Assembly: GCA_944548615.1 (NCBI GenBank)
Contig: OX155952.1
Span: 28,111,458-28,175,457, forward strand
Length of the DNA stretch: 64,000 bases
Direction: 5' to 3'
Source of the DNA: Micropterix aruncella
Lineage: Eukaryota; Arthropoda; Insecta; Lepidoptera; Micropterigidae
Within the stretch, counting starts at the first letter, position 1, and each line of letters opens with the position of its first letter. The notes under the pieces are model-generated. The model was not told the DNA's origin, made no database searches, and was given only the letters and a program-made list of their open reading frames with translations. Of this stretch, positions 25,544-37,509 are shown one piece after another. The position numbers and the translations under genes are program-made.

Positions 25544-28500
25544 ACGCCGGCTAGTGAACGTCGTGCGCGACCTCGTGCACCCTAAACCAACAACAGGGAC
25601 AACGCCTAAACCAAAAACAAAATCCAAAATCGAGCGGAAAATGCTGACCTATCAGTGGAAAAATATAAGAAAATTCACCTATATCCCTAATTCCAACCTT
25701 CATAGCTATATCAGTAGCGTCTAAAAATTATGACTTTTTTATATAGTTATACTCTAGTATTATTTCATTGAAAACTTAGCTGTCCTTTTTCAACTATATT
25801 ATAGTCAATATTTTTTTATTTATCCAAACTTTCTTTATATGTATTTATATTTTTATATTGTTAAGTTATTTAATTAGTTTTCTTTTATATAGTACCTTCA
25901 ACGATCGTGTCCTTTACCATAAACCTTTAAATATTTTCTTTATATAGTTATTTAATTTTACATTTCCAACCTTTCTTTAAAGGTCTTGAAGTTACATTTT
26001 ACATATTCTTTAACAATATCCTTTAGTATGATTAAACATGATATTACATTTTTATACATCAGCGAGAAAAAATTTAGTACTTGATAATTATTACAACTTT
26101 TAACATATGTGGTAATAACCACCAATCTTAAATTATTAATCTTCAAAAATAAACTTTATCATTAATTTACATGTACTTATTATACTAAAAATTGTTCTGT
26201 CCATTTCTTAACACTTCAACCTTTCACCAAGATAGCTTAATTTCCTTTGAATTTTCCTTTCGGACACGGAGGAGACTAGGTTGTGAACACATACGCGAGT
26301 TTAGTTCATTACGGGACTTTTGTGCACTCTAAAGCGTCTATTTTAAACTTTCATGCAAACTCGATTTTGATTAAACTGTCACTCATTGAATGTCTAATTT
26401 ATACCAATAAACCTTATTGCCGGCTGCGGAGTAGTAGTCTTCCGATTTCTCGTACTCGCCGTTACTCTCTCTGGCAGCGTTTCTCCTTCGTATTATAGTG
26501 GTTTCGTCGCTGTCAGCTCCTTGCATGTTTGTTGTTATATGTGTTTGCCCGTCTTTCGCTAGTATGGTTCAATGCTCACCCCGCGTCCTGAAATTTAGAA
26601 AAAAACAGCAGCAGTATCTAGGAGTTACTTGATCTTCTGGTGTGTGTGGGTTGGTGTTTGACATCTCGGTAATATTTTGGTTCTTGAGGTTCTCAAGGAC
26701 AAGTTCCATTTCTTGGTAAAGCCACCCCTTTAGTTTTCAATTTAGTCCCCTTCTTAGAATTTTCAAATATTTACTTTTAATGACTCCCAATGTATTCACA
26801 ATGTCAATATCAACTTTCTATAATTTTTTCAACATGTTCTATTTCCACTTTCAACAATAGTAGTATTTATTTTATTTCTTCTAATTTACTCTTTAACGAC
26901 TCCTGTGTTTTATTTTAATATTATTATGAAGACTTATTATTTAATAAAATAGATTAATACCAAAAATATTAAGTGTAGTAATTAAATGCAGTTACTTTTC
27001 CATTTTCCCCAGAAAGATTTAATAAAAACAAGAAAAAAAAACTTATTGTTACCCATTACCTTTTATAACTATTTCATGTTTTATTTATAGAGCAGTATAC
27101 TTATAACTACTTTTAATATTTACTTGCTACTTATCCTATGACTTGTCCCGTCTTTTCCTAAAACTAACATATTTTAATTTGAGCTCTATATTATTATGAA
27201 TTTACTTCGTTATTAAGTTTTTTTTTTATAAATTTATTTTTAAAAAAAATATTTATTTATTTATATTTTTTTTTTATTTATTTTTTTTTTGATTTAAATG
27301 GGTTATTTCTAAAAAAAATTCTCCTTGGGAATTTTCTTTTGGCATCTTTCCTTTGGCAGGGTTTTGTTTTTAAGAGATAGGTTATTTTGTTCGCCTCCGC
27401 CACCTATTATGAGTATATAGCTCGGCTCCTTCTTATACATTAATTGTCATTTTTATGTAGTCTCATTTACTTTTTTTAAGTCCATCATCCCTGATATTAA
27501 TCACTTTATTATGTTCTTTACATTTGTATAGTTTAATATTGTAGTTAATAATATCCCATCATCGGTTTTACATTATTTTATTTTATCTTCGCCGTGCTTA
27601 ATCCCGTTACATTATTTAGTAGTTTTATTGTTCAAATTTATTCAAAAAAGGTTTTACTTCCGGTTATCGGGGTATACTGGCGGTGTTTCAAACTCCCGCG
27701 ACCCCTTATCGGTACACATATTTATTTTTTAATAATTATTTTATTTAACAGATTATTTCAGGTTTTATTTTCAATAATGTTATTTATAACTTCGAACTTT
27801 ATATTCATCAGTATTTATTCATTCAGTAGTTCCATCAATGATCGTGCAAATTGTCCACGTTTATCACCCAACTTATTTTATTGCCTACGTCTCGCAGTGT
27901 TGCATTTTATTATTTACTAGATCCTAATATATGTACTTTTATTTAGTTACAATGCTGCGGTTTTTAACGTATTAAGCTTGTATATAATTACATATTTTTA
28001 ATTATTCTTTAACCTTTTATTTTCATTGTTTTGTTGTTTTTCGGTCTGGGAAAAATATGAATGAAATCTAGATCTTGCCAAATCGCAATTTGTGGTCGAT
28101 TTTTTATAGCAAGATTGGTCGTAATGACCGCTTCTTGATGGAAAGAAAAGTATCATCTTTGCACCTGCCGACGATATCCTTTCTTCGCGACGTCTGGAGG
28201 TGCTCGACGCGATTTTATATTTTAGGTTACATGATGTCTCAATCTTCATTATATTATTTATATGCTATTTTTGTATATTATATGTTGTTTTTAAAATTTA
28301 TATACACCCATTCGGTCCATTCATAACTTTTCATTCTTTATTCAGAGACACCTTTTATTCTCCTTTCATACTTTGTTTATAAACTTCTATGCATCCAAAT
28401 AATTTATAAAAATACAGCATGTTTCATAATTAATATTATGTGTCTTTATTGACTTTCATGTTTTCCAAAATTCGTTATTTAAAGAAGCATAAGGGAAAGG

Positions 28501-29626
28501 TTTTGGCTACTGAACTTACATAATTATGCGCTATATACCCTAGTTATTAATATTATATTCGACCCTCCTGCTGCACGTCATGCATTGGTCTTTTTACTTA
28601 AATTTTACTGCCGGTTTAATTATTATTATTTTCTTTTTTAGGTGAGTGCCCGTTATTCGAGGAATTACCAATGTTCAGTTCGCTAGACGTCCCACTGTAC
28701 CTCTCCTAAACAAAGCAGGGTAAAGATACGGTTTGATGGCATACTTATGTATTGGCCGCCGTTCTCCCTCTTTACTCGAAATACATAATATTATTTTATA
28801 TATATTTAGTTTTATTTCTCCCGTCTGAAGCTTTTGGGCTTGTGTAGGAGAGCCTCAACTCCTAGTGTGCGTTATTTCAGCACGCTTTCCTTCAATCATC
28901 ATATTTATTATTATTTATTTTATACTCCGGACAGTTTATGCGCTAATGTCAGTAATAACGCCATGCGATTTCAGCTACATATTAGCTTGCTACTTTTTAA
29001 TTACTTATTTCGGAATTTTAATTTTTATTTCTCTCCCATTTCTATTGATTCTAGATATGTCTAAACGATTACTAAGTCGGTTTAGCCGGCTTAGTGAACG
29101 TTTAAAAAAATAAAAAATAAAATATCTTATTCATAAATAATAAATTTCGCCTATATCCACCATTTTCCCAGAGGAGGTGTTATGGACCTTCGTGTCTCTT
29201 TGTGCTATATTTTACATTTTAAATTTACTAAACTTTATTTATTTATTTATTTATGTTTTACTTTTAATTTTAGTTGTGAGGATAGTATTTATATTTTATT
29301 TTTTAGAATATTTTATTTTTAACCAAATTTAACACAAATTTTATTTTTTATTTTTTTAACCCTGTAATACTGATGTGACCTATTTATTATTTTCAATTTT
29401 ACCGCTTTTAATATTATTATTTTGTGGGGCTTTCGGAACTATTATAAGTTGTGATTTTAGACATTACTCAGGATAAGATTTTTGGTTTTACATTAAATGA
29501 CTTAAGTATGCTTTCCTACGTGCTCTTTTTAACCCTTGCCATTTTATTCAAGATTTTTCGCCTTTGCGCCCAGGAGTGCGTTTCTCCGTATTGTTTTACT
29601 CCTTATGGAGTGGACTTTTATAGACG
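25544..29626. other. Long AT-rich non-coding interior of LTR element
   Basis: About 4 kb, strongly AT-rich, with poly-T stretches near 27220-27300 and only short frames. No protein similarity is recognised on either strand. Confidence 0.6.
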
Positions 29627-30045
29627 TCAATCTGCCTTGACCATATCTTTGATGTGGAAAAGCCCTTTCTGCTTTCCTGCCATATCCTCCAGCTCGTAGG
29701 CCACAGCTGACTTCTTTTCCGCCACTCTAGATTTTAGGAATCTCGGGGCCAGTTTGCTCGAGAAAAATTCCGCCTTTTTTGATAGGTAGTGCTGTCTTAC
29801 CCACACTATGTCACCAACATTATATTCAATTCGTTTTCGCCGTAGATTGTAACGTTGTGCATTTGTTTGAAAAGATTCGAGGATTTTTTGCTGTACCACG
29901 TCATACGTTTCTGCTAGCGTCTCGAGGCCTTTCGAGTGTTCGAACGCGTTGTTTACGTGCAAGGGTTCACCGTCCTTCGGGATATAGCCAAACGGTGCAT
30001 GGAAACGCCCATCTATGTTCCCAATAAAATGCCTTACCTTGGCAC
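29627..30045 (-). pseudogene. Integrase C-terminal remnant of a gypsy-type Pol
   Basis: Minus-strand frame with QRYNLRRKRIEYNVGDIVWV, then KLAPRFLKSRV and AVAYELEDMAGKQKGLFHIK. This is the pattern of a Ty3/gypsy integrase C-terminal (GPY-like) domain. The frame is open from about 30045 (FIGNIDGRFHAPFGYIPKDG upstream) to a stop at 29627, with no preceding catalytic core. Whether it is translated is unknown. The rest of Pol is absent. Confidence 0.75.
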
Positions 30046-31485
30046 AGTTAAATTGAGCAATGAGTATGTGAAAGTCAAAAAAAATTTTTTTTTAAAAAAT
30101 CGAAATGTAGACACCTGTGAAAAATTACATAAGTCCAAACGTCTAAGTCCCAAATACACAATGTTAAAAATAAATGTACAAGAAACAAATTTACTACAAC
30201 ACCTTCATCCTTAGTTTCAGTATACCAATTTTCTAAGTATTTCCTAAACCCTCAATTCTTAAATAAATTAAAACTTGAAAAAATTAAATGTTGTAAGGCC
30301 CCTTAAGTCTTAATTTTCCCAACTAATTTTAAAATGTTTATGTCCCCCTTATCTAACAAGATTAATTTCCGAAAAGACTTTATTCTAATATTTTATTTTT
30401 ATAGCAACTTATTATTTGTTGTTAAGTAATATTCTTATACACTGTTCCTTTATTATTTGCCCCTATACTCTTACTAATATTATTTATTGATTTATTTTAC
30501 TTCAAAGTGCGGCATATCTACTTTTTATTTATCATTCTATGTCCTACGCGTGCATACATGACGGTGTTATTTGGCCGGAGCGCCGTATTTTATTTTCCGC
30601 GGTTGCCGGTATGTACCTACTCGTTGTACGCTCGCATTCCTGCAATTTGATTATTTCGTTGTCGCTAACCCAAACGGTAATATTCGATGAATCGTTTGAC
30701 GGTAGATCTTCGCTGTGTGCGCCTTATACCGCGCCGTGCCCTGTCCGTCATCGATTTCGTTATCTCGGAACCGGTTTATTTTTATTCGGGCGCTCGGCCA
30801 CTTTCTCCACTGCGAGTTTTATTTTAATCGCACTTATATTGACATTTTATTTGTTGCACAGAACACGATTATTATTAGGCATATGAAAATATTGTTACAT
30901 TAATTTATTTTGTATAATAGGGTTATAACATTTTATTTTCAACTGTGTACTTTTGCCGTATTATATATAAAAAAAATTCCCTATTTTGGCAATAGCACTA
31001 TAATTTTTTTTAATACATATGATTATTTTATAATATTTTGTTCCATCCAGCGAGGTACCTATACTGTTTTGGAAATAATGTTTAGACGTATTGCATCTAA
31101 GAAATACCGGTTTCCGTATGGAACCGCCGGAATGTATTTTACTGGGTATGATTTTATATTTTACTGGGTAGATTTGATATTTGAGGTACACTTTATTTTA
31201 CAGTAATTCTGATATTATGGAAAAATAATACTGGACACGAAATTTTTTTTTTTACTTTTTAGAAAGAATTAGGTTTAATAGACAATAGGATAAATTTAGC
31301 AAAAATATATTTTTTTTAAAAAAAAAAAATTGTCCCATGAAAATTATATATTAAAAAAATTTTGGCCCATCGTTGAGGCGCCAATTTATGTGCTACCGCA
31401 CAAAATTGCGACCAACGCGAATATACTTGATACCGTATTTAGAGATTATAAAATATTTCTTAAAAATATATTTAAAAAAAATTTT
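30046..31485. other. 5' leader side of LTR element, no recognised gene
   Basis: Non-coding by inspection. A GC-richer patch at 30540-30880 is open on the plus strand for 115 codons, against element orientation. It may be a decayed gag segment or chance. Confidence 0.45.
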
Positions 31486-31505
31486 AGCCCCGAGTTGCGG
31501 CGCCA
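31486..31505 (-). promoter_or_regulatory. Primer-binding site, tRNA-Lys-like
   Basis: Minus-strand TGGCGCCGCAACTCGGGGCT starts 5 nt inside the LTR. It resembles the complement of a tRNA-Lys 3' end with a few mismatches. A second similar motif, TGGCGCCTCAACGATGGGCC, lies at 31364-31383. Confidence 0.65.
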
Positions 31506-31510
31506 TTTTA

Positions 31511-33062
31511 TGCAGTGGTCCGGGCTCCTCACCTTGATGAGGTGATGCGACCCTAGTGGAGTCCGGCGACAAGTTCTCGGGACGCGCGTTCTTCTTCCTG
31601 CGTCTCGAGGGGGCCTGGGTAATATTGCTATCTTAGGCAATGTCATAGAGTCCCGTCCTAAGGACGAGCGGGCGCCATACCCAGGTCCTCTCGAGAGGTT
31701 TCCCTACCTCTCGCACGTCCCCAGTCCTTTCCCCTGTGCAGACACTGAGGAAACCCTCCAGTGCCGCTGCCTAAGTCCTAGGCCACCAGCTCAGCTATCC
31801 GGTTCGCTCAGCGGAAGGGGTGGGTGGTGAATAGCTGGTATTAAAATACGCGCTGGTGGCCGACTTGGCGTGTTCTGTACCTGTGAGGAGTCGCACTTCT
31901 TCCCGTTCAAATGAGAAAGACTGTATTTCGAAACTAAAGATTTATTTCCCTCTATGCGGGTTCAAGGTTAATTTTATAATGTTTCCCACAAACGCCTTCC
32001 AGACTCCTTCTCTTAAACTTTATAATATCACTTTACAGCATTAACACTCTCGTTTATCTCGCGGATGGCGATGATAATGACTGATACAAAAATTAAATTA
32101 TACTATGTTGATTTTTAAGGTTTTTACAGTGACTACTATTTTTAGTTTATTAACATTGACATTTTAATTAGCACAATTTATTTACTTAGATACACTAGTT
32201 AATCGACACGCTTGATAATTGACACGACCACTGATGTACTTTGAACCTTTTTCGCCGCGCGACATGCGGCAGATAATTTGATATTAACCTTTAATTATTT
32301 TAGCCTTTTGGGTTATTTTTAATTTTGAGATATTTTTTAATTAATTATTTTTACTATGATTAATCGAAATTAGTTTCACTATCCGGTTTATTACCGGGTC
32401 CTTAGCTTCAGGGTATTTCGAACCTTACGCCCCTGCTACGTTTTACACCCCTCTATTATATCGAATTCGGAACACTCGACGAAAACTAAAGAGTTGCCTA
32501 GACCTTACATAAAATCGGAGTGCTTGTACCTTGACTGAATCCGCGGCGTACACGTGCTGCATCAGCCTGCTGGTCGAAACTCTAGCTGCTTTGCTGCTAC
32601 GTCGGGCAGATACTTTCGTCCTCCGAACTATATAAGTGTGGTACACCCGTCAAGGGCGAACACGTGGTTGACTTCAATCGCCGTCGCGCGTAGATAGTCT
32701 TTGCGGCGGCGAATTCTCAATTGATGTTACAGTTGATAGTGGAGGCGATAATCCAAGCCAATTAGATAACAAGAAAAACCCTCTAGAAAACAAGAAAAGG
32801 ATGGTCTAAGCCAGAGTCCTATGAATTACTTTAGTAATAGAAATTTACTCACGCCAAAGGAAGGGAGCCACTTCTCGTAGGAGATATGCGGGACAAGTGA
32901 GTACGAGATTCTCTCCGGTCTGCGCTAGCGATCGCCGTCACCGACTAGGGACGTTTAAAGTACGGCGAATTATGTCGACGACATTTCGCCGGCAATGTTG
33001 GGGCCTATCGTACTACGTACGATTTTATAGAAATCTAAATATGTAGAACCCCAAACATTACA
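31511..33062 (-). repeat. 5' LTR
   Basis: Right LTR in window coordinates, and the 5' LTR of the minus-strand element. It begins TGTAATGTTTGGGG on the minus strand and carries the 5'-proximal primer-binding site just inside. Confidence 0.93.
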
Positions 33063-33164
33063 ACTTTAAAATGACTCCAATATTTTAAAGAAAGAAAATA
33101 TAGTGGGGAGAGATGGCAAAAACTTATCAATAGGAAAATATCTTTTGCGACATTATTTAAATCA

Positions 33165-33316
33165 ATTATCCCGGCGGCTGAGCACCAACCGGGCGCGTCT
33201 CCGGGTGGCGGATAGGAGAATGCCCGAGGAAGGGCATTAGGAGGAAGGGCCCCGTGCAAGGGAGCTATAAAATCCGAGTACCGGAATGAAATTCCTCGGG
33301 TAGTGGTGGTTAATAC
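33165..33316. repeat. GC-rich dispersed block, unit 3, left part
   Basis: Matches 13266-13410 up to GTTAATAC at 33309-33316, where the TIR element is inserted. Continues at 35708. Confidence 0.8.
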
Positions 33317-34134
33317 CACAGAAGTAAATACACAGAACAGAGGCAAAGCTTCTGAAGAGCGTACAAAATTTTTACCTACTTTGTTAGGGTTGGCACAGAA
33401 GAATAAAATTAAATAAACTAAACATTTGTCAACTTTTTATTATACACAATTTTAAAAAGTCTTCTTTAGTTACACTATCTAATTACGATATACCAAAACG
33501 ATTTTTGCACCACCGGGTTGAGTTATCTTTCGATGTTAATGGAATTACTGCTGTATAGGGACCTTTCTCAAAAATCGAAAAAATAATGAAATACTACTAG
33601 ATTCGATCATTGTAATGCTAAATGTGAAAGAAAAAAGCTTTAACAAATTAACAACCAAATTTAGTTTAAAGTTAAAAACAAATAAACAAACCAAAAAAAA
33701 AGTTTTTTTAAACTCAGTTTTTAAGATTGTCTTAAAAAACTAATCTAACCTAACGTCAAATAGGTGTTTATGTATTATTAAAAACAACTAACAACCTACC
33801 GAAATGTATGGGTTTGACCCTTTTTTGAATGCCTATATCTCGCTTATTTATTGAAACCGAATAAAGATTATTACAGATTCGGAACCAGTGCAGCGTGGTC
33901 AATATAGTCGGGTGATGTTACAAAATCAATAATGTAAAATAGGTTCCTTTAATGCATTAATACCTAATTACTAATAGGTATATCTTCCACCACATAAAAA
34001 AACGGTTGTGTCACCCCAAGACTTTCCTGAAAGGTAGCCAGGAACTTAATTATTCTGAATATTAATTTCATAAATTATACTAACCCCCCCCAACCTAGCG
34101 CCATGCTTCTGATGGCGCTATGCACCCTCAACCC

Positions 34135-34262
34135 CCCCCCCTCCCGATTATGATGATGATGATGATGATGATGAAATCGAAATCAAAATCGAAATCGAAA
34201 TAAAAATCTAAATCTAAAACGAAACCGAAATCGAAATCGAAAACTATTGAAAACGAAATCGA
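34135..34262. repeat. GAT run and AAATCG hexamer array
   Basis: C-rich runs flank an AGCGCCAT hairpin at about 34095-34120. TGATGA repeats at about 34147-34173 follow, then a roughly 90-bp array of degenerate AAATCG/AAATCT units. Confidence 0.85.
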
Positions 34263-35170
34263 AACTCGTATGCAAAATTTTGGGTCTCTGCTGTTGACCG
34301 TTGAGGAGTTCCCTCATCGGGAGCCAACCCAGGGTACTTCAGCCATGTCATAATGGAACTTGGAAGGGGCTATCATAATTGAATGCATATACAACAATTT
34401 TGGGTCTCTGCTGTTGACCGTTGAGAAGTTCCCTTATCAAGAGCAAACCCATTGTTCATCAGCCATGTCATGGTGGAACATGGAAGGGCTATCGTAATTA
34501 TATACGTATACAAAATTTTGGGTCTCTGCTGTTGACCGTTGAGGAGTTCCCTCATCGGAAGCCAACCCAGGGTACGTCAGCGATGTCATCGTGAAACTTG
34601 TAAGGGGCTATCATAATTGAATGCGTATACGAAATTTTGGGTTTCTGCTGTTGACCGTTGAGGAGTTCCCTCATCGGGAGTCAACCCAGGGTTCATCAGC
34701 CATGTCATGGTGGAACATGGAAGATCTATCGTAATTGAATGCGTATACAAAATTTTGGGTCTCTGCTGTTGACCGTTGAGGAGTTCCCTCATCGGGAGTC
34801 AACCCAGGGTTCATCAGCCATATCATGGTGGAACATGGAAGATCTATCGTAATTGAATGCGTATACAAAATTTTGGGTCTCTGCTGTTGACCGTTGAGGA
34901 GTTCCCTCATCGGGAGTCAACCCAGGGTTCATCAGCCATGTCATGCTGGAACATGGAAGGGCTATCGTAATTGAATGCGTATACAAAATTTTGGGTCTCT
35001 GCTGTTGACCGCTGAGGAGTTCCCTCATCGGGAGCCAACCCAGGGTACATCAGCGATGTCATGGTAGAACTTGGAAGGGGCTATCATAATTTAATGCGTA
35101 TACAACATTTGGGTCTCTGCTAATGACTGTTGAGGAGTTCCCTCATCGGGGTCCAACCCAGTGTGGATGG
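34263..35170. repeat. 118-bp satellite, about 8 copies
   Basis: Tandem units of 118-119 bp, each with TTTTGGGTCTCTGCTGTTGA and GAGGAGTTCCCTCATCGGGA. The outermost units are most diverged. Overlapping minus-strand frames (MRELLNGQQQ) are a by-product of the repeat. Confidence 0.93.
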
Positions 35171-35184
35171 ATTTCAACCATAAT

Positions 35185-35340
35185 CTTTTCATCTCATACC
35201 ATGATGACTAACTGATACCAGCATGCCAAATTTCAGCTCAATCGGATGAAACGTTTCGGCGCTATAGTCGGAGAATACACACAGCCAGACACACAGAAGT
35301 GCGTCCACAATACTTTCCTTGACAGGAAAGTAATAATAAA
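35185..35340. repeat. Dispersed-repeat-like end with hairpin
   Basis: Sequence ends in a TACTTTCCT / AGGAAAGTA hairpin with a 4-nt loop at about 35312-35333. It resembles the 3' end of a common lepidopteran dispersed repeat or Helitron, inferred from the hairpin only. Confidence 0.4.
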
Positions 35341-35707
35341 TTATAATCTATTTATTTACTGTACTTACCTAATGAAATCTTTGGGGTAATTGAAAAATGA
35401 TATGTTTTTAATAATTCTAGAATCGTTCAAACACACGCTGCAGTAAACCATATTTACACTTGTTTATGTTAAAAAACTTATTGAATCAAACGTAAGGAGA
35501 AAAATAAACAACACGTGAGATGTGTACGTCCGCCGCGGCTGGGGGCCCTGAGCTTTGTCAACCGGCGAAGCCAATATAGACCGGTTTCTCCGCGTACGTA
35601 CGAAGCCGCGCCGGTTGACATACACGCACGCGTCTCAAGCTTGTAGTAGTGTACCTATCAAATCGCGGTTGTATGAAGCTTTGTCTCTGTTCCGGGTCTA
35701 CTCGTGT

Positions 35708-35887
35708 GCTAATACACTGAGTGGAAGGCCCCACCGCGGACCAGCTCCCCAAGCCGAGTTGTTAGCTACCGTACCAATGGCTGCATGGCGCAGGGGGTGC
35801 TGAGTCGCTGACGGTGCCTCCCGGGTAGTATAAGCCAAGCCACGGTCATACGCGGCTCTGTCCTGGTGATATCGCACTACCGCGGTA
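35708..35887. repeat. GC-rich dispersed block, unit 3, right part
   Basis: Resumes the block broken at 33316. Contains the unoccupied GATATCGCAC (35868-35877) followed by TACCGCGGTAC. Confidence 0.8.
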
Positions 35888-36500
35888 CACGTCATCGAAT
35901 AACAAATGTTTGAACTTAATTTGGTCCATCTTGACTCGTTAATTCTAGCGGGCTAAGGCGAAATGTAATAGGAATTTCCAAAAGAATTTGGCCCTCTTTA
36001 GTCATACGATACATACTTATATTATGGAATTCGCAATTAGTGAAGTCTTTCGCGTTATGCTGTTTCACAGTTTTCATATTCTATTCCTGTATAAAGGTGC
36101 CTCATATTTCATGGGCCTTTACATTTCATTGCTATGTTTCCTACCATATGTTGTCCTTCGAAAAAAAAAATCTTGGTATCAACACCAACACGAATGAAAT
36201 ACAATTTGTACATTGTAATTCAATAAATTCTACCGATAAAGTATTCTAAGGTCTTTTTTACACTATTGCCATTCAAACCTCGGCAAATACAATCATTCTA
36301 TAGATTTTATTATTAAAAATATATCAGCGTTTTTAATCTTAAGAAATAAAGGCACGTTGTTTTCGACTATAATTACTTTGGCAGAATTTGATCAGTAAAC
36401 GTACTGGATTTCATTTCATACTATACTGCACGAGCGATACTTAATTTAACTATATCTGTTATATTTTATAGGGAATATTCTGAAAAAGTGAATCATAAAA
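35888..36500 (-). pseudogene. Ghost OR start: first ~15 codons plus 5' flank
   Basis: Minus-strand 35929 to 35888 encodes MDQIKFKHLLFDDV and stops at the junction with the GC-rich block. The following 570 bp match the OR-D upstream flank. Sister of 14156-14700. Confidence 0.85.
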
Positions 36501-36746
36501 CTTCATAGCTCGACCAATATTTGGCCTAGGTAGATTGTTTCCTTAGTTTTGGGTTTCGTCTCGTTTTCAAGGCGCTATTCCGAATACTGTTGGCAGATCT
36601 GAATATAGTACTGAAACCCATATATCGTCGATCTGAATATCGTACTGAAAACCATTATATAGTTAAAGTATGCACAAGCCACTGTTTACTTGGTACGTTG
36701 GTCTGAAACCCATAATATATCGTCGTCAGTTTCGCCATATATCATA
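36501..36746. repeat. Repeat block shared by units 2, 3 and 4
   Basis: Matches 14780-15040 and 45530-45740. No gene. Confidence 0.6.
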
Positions 36747-37012
36747 TGTGTTTCATAAAGGTGGCGTCCTTAGAAGCTCGGGAACTCGTGTCTTGATCGA
36801 CCTGCTTTCGATGCTCTTTTTGGTCAAAATTGAACCATTCGGAACCAGTCGTATGGAGACGCGTTTCATGCCCAATTATTAGTCCGATTGTTATGAATAA
36901 ACTTAAAAGATATGTCCATATCGATTTTTTTCGAGCGCCAGCTTCTTGATTTTGTCAATATTTTTGTCGATCATAGTCTTTGAATGGCGACCAGAACGAG
37001 GCATATTTTGTA
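36747..37012 (-). pseudogene. Mariner transposase fragment
   Basis: Minus strand gives MPRSGRHSKTMIDKNIDKIK (linker after the second helix-turn-helix), then, after a gap and frame change, WFNFDQKEHRKQV and SSRASKDATFMK. This order matches mariner transposases just before the first catalytic Asp. The catalytic domain and both termini are missing. The paralogous fragment is at 45790-46095. Confidence 0.75.
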
Positions 37013-37219
37013 ACATTTCTCTGCCTTCTTATTTAATTTACCTATTTTATTTTGTGTTAAAAAATAGTTCTTTATTACAATTATTGCTCTTTATGATGGA
37101 TAGTTAAAATTGTGTCAGGAAAATATCCCATCCCATTGCCATGTTCTATTTTATAATTGCAGATGGCGCTGCTCATATTCGACTTAAACTTAGAAATAAT
37201 GGCAAGAAGTGTGGAAAAA

Positions 37220-37509
37220 TGGGCCCGATCGCGTTTCTTTGTGAACTAAAACTAAAATTAGTTCAAGCGAACGAGATAGCGCTAAAGTGGAATATGAAAC
37301 GAATGGTCGTCGATTAAAGCTACCTGTCGAACTTATATTCGTCCGAATAAATTTGAACACATTTCGTGCGGTGTTAGATTCAGACGATGGGTAGTTAGAC
37401 GCTTTATCAGACAACCGTTCATTTCACATTCCGCTCTAGCGTAATGCCCTGTCTCGTTCACACAAACTAATTTCCGATATTAATTCACGAAGAAACGCAA
37501 TCGAGCCCA
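37220..37509 (-). mobile_element. MITE copy 3, inverted
   Basis: Both termini are present (TGGGCCCGATCGCGTTTC and CGCAATCGAGCCCA). The core is in reverse orientation to copies 1 and 2. Confidence 0.82.

Larger units (their letters stand above)
23992..33062 (-). mobile_element. Complete LTR retrotransposon, coding-poor, very young
   Basis: Two 1,552-bp LTRs flank a 5,967-bp interior. The 4-bp duplication ACTT (23988-23991 and 33063-33066) brackets it. Units 1 and 2 have the empty site near 6235 and 13155. LTR ends are TG...CA. The primer-binding site lies beside the right LTR, so the element reads on the minus strand (5' LTR = 31511-33062). The only recognisable coding remnant is an integrase C-terminus at 29627-30045. 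Gag, protease, RT and RNase H are not seen. It therefore looks like a non-autonomous (LARD-like) Ty3/gypsy derivative moved by another copy's enzymes. Confidence 0.9.
33317..35707. mobile_element. 2,391-bp TIR transposon carrying satellites
   Basis: Imperfect terminal inverted repeats (33317-33352 and 35675-35707) share GAACAGAG-CAAAGCTTC at the same depth. They are flanked by an 8-bp duplication, GTTAATAC / GCTAATAC (33309-33316, 35708-35715). Units 1 and 2 have GGCTAATAC uninterrupted. No transposase is seen, so it is non-autonomous. An 8-bp duplication fits hAT or P-type enzymes. It contains a GAT run, an AAATCG hexamer array and a 118-bp satellite. Confidence 0.72.

Noticed and set aside
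31486..31505. tRNA gene fragment
   Set aside because: Only about 20 nt resembling a tRNA 3' end right inside an LTR, which is what a primer-binding site is.
34373..35028. Repeated minus-strand frames beginning MRELLNGQQQ
   Set aside because: Arise from the 118-bp satellite, whose period is not a multiple of three; no start context or conservation beyond the repeat.
34263..35170. Regular repeats that could suggest a CRISPR array
   Set aside because: Units are contiguous 118-bp repeats without unique spacers, in a eukaryotic transposon.
35535..35625. 12-bp inverted repeat TGTCAACCGGCG / CGCCGGTTGACA
   Set aside because: Real, but short and inside the TIR transposon; no function can be argued.
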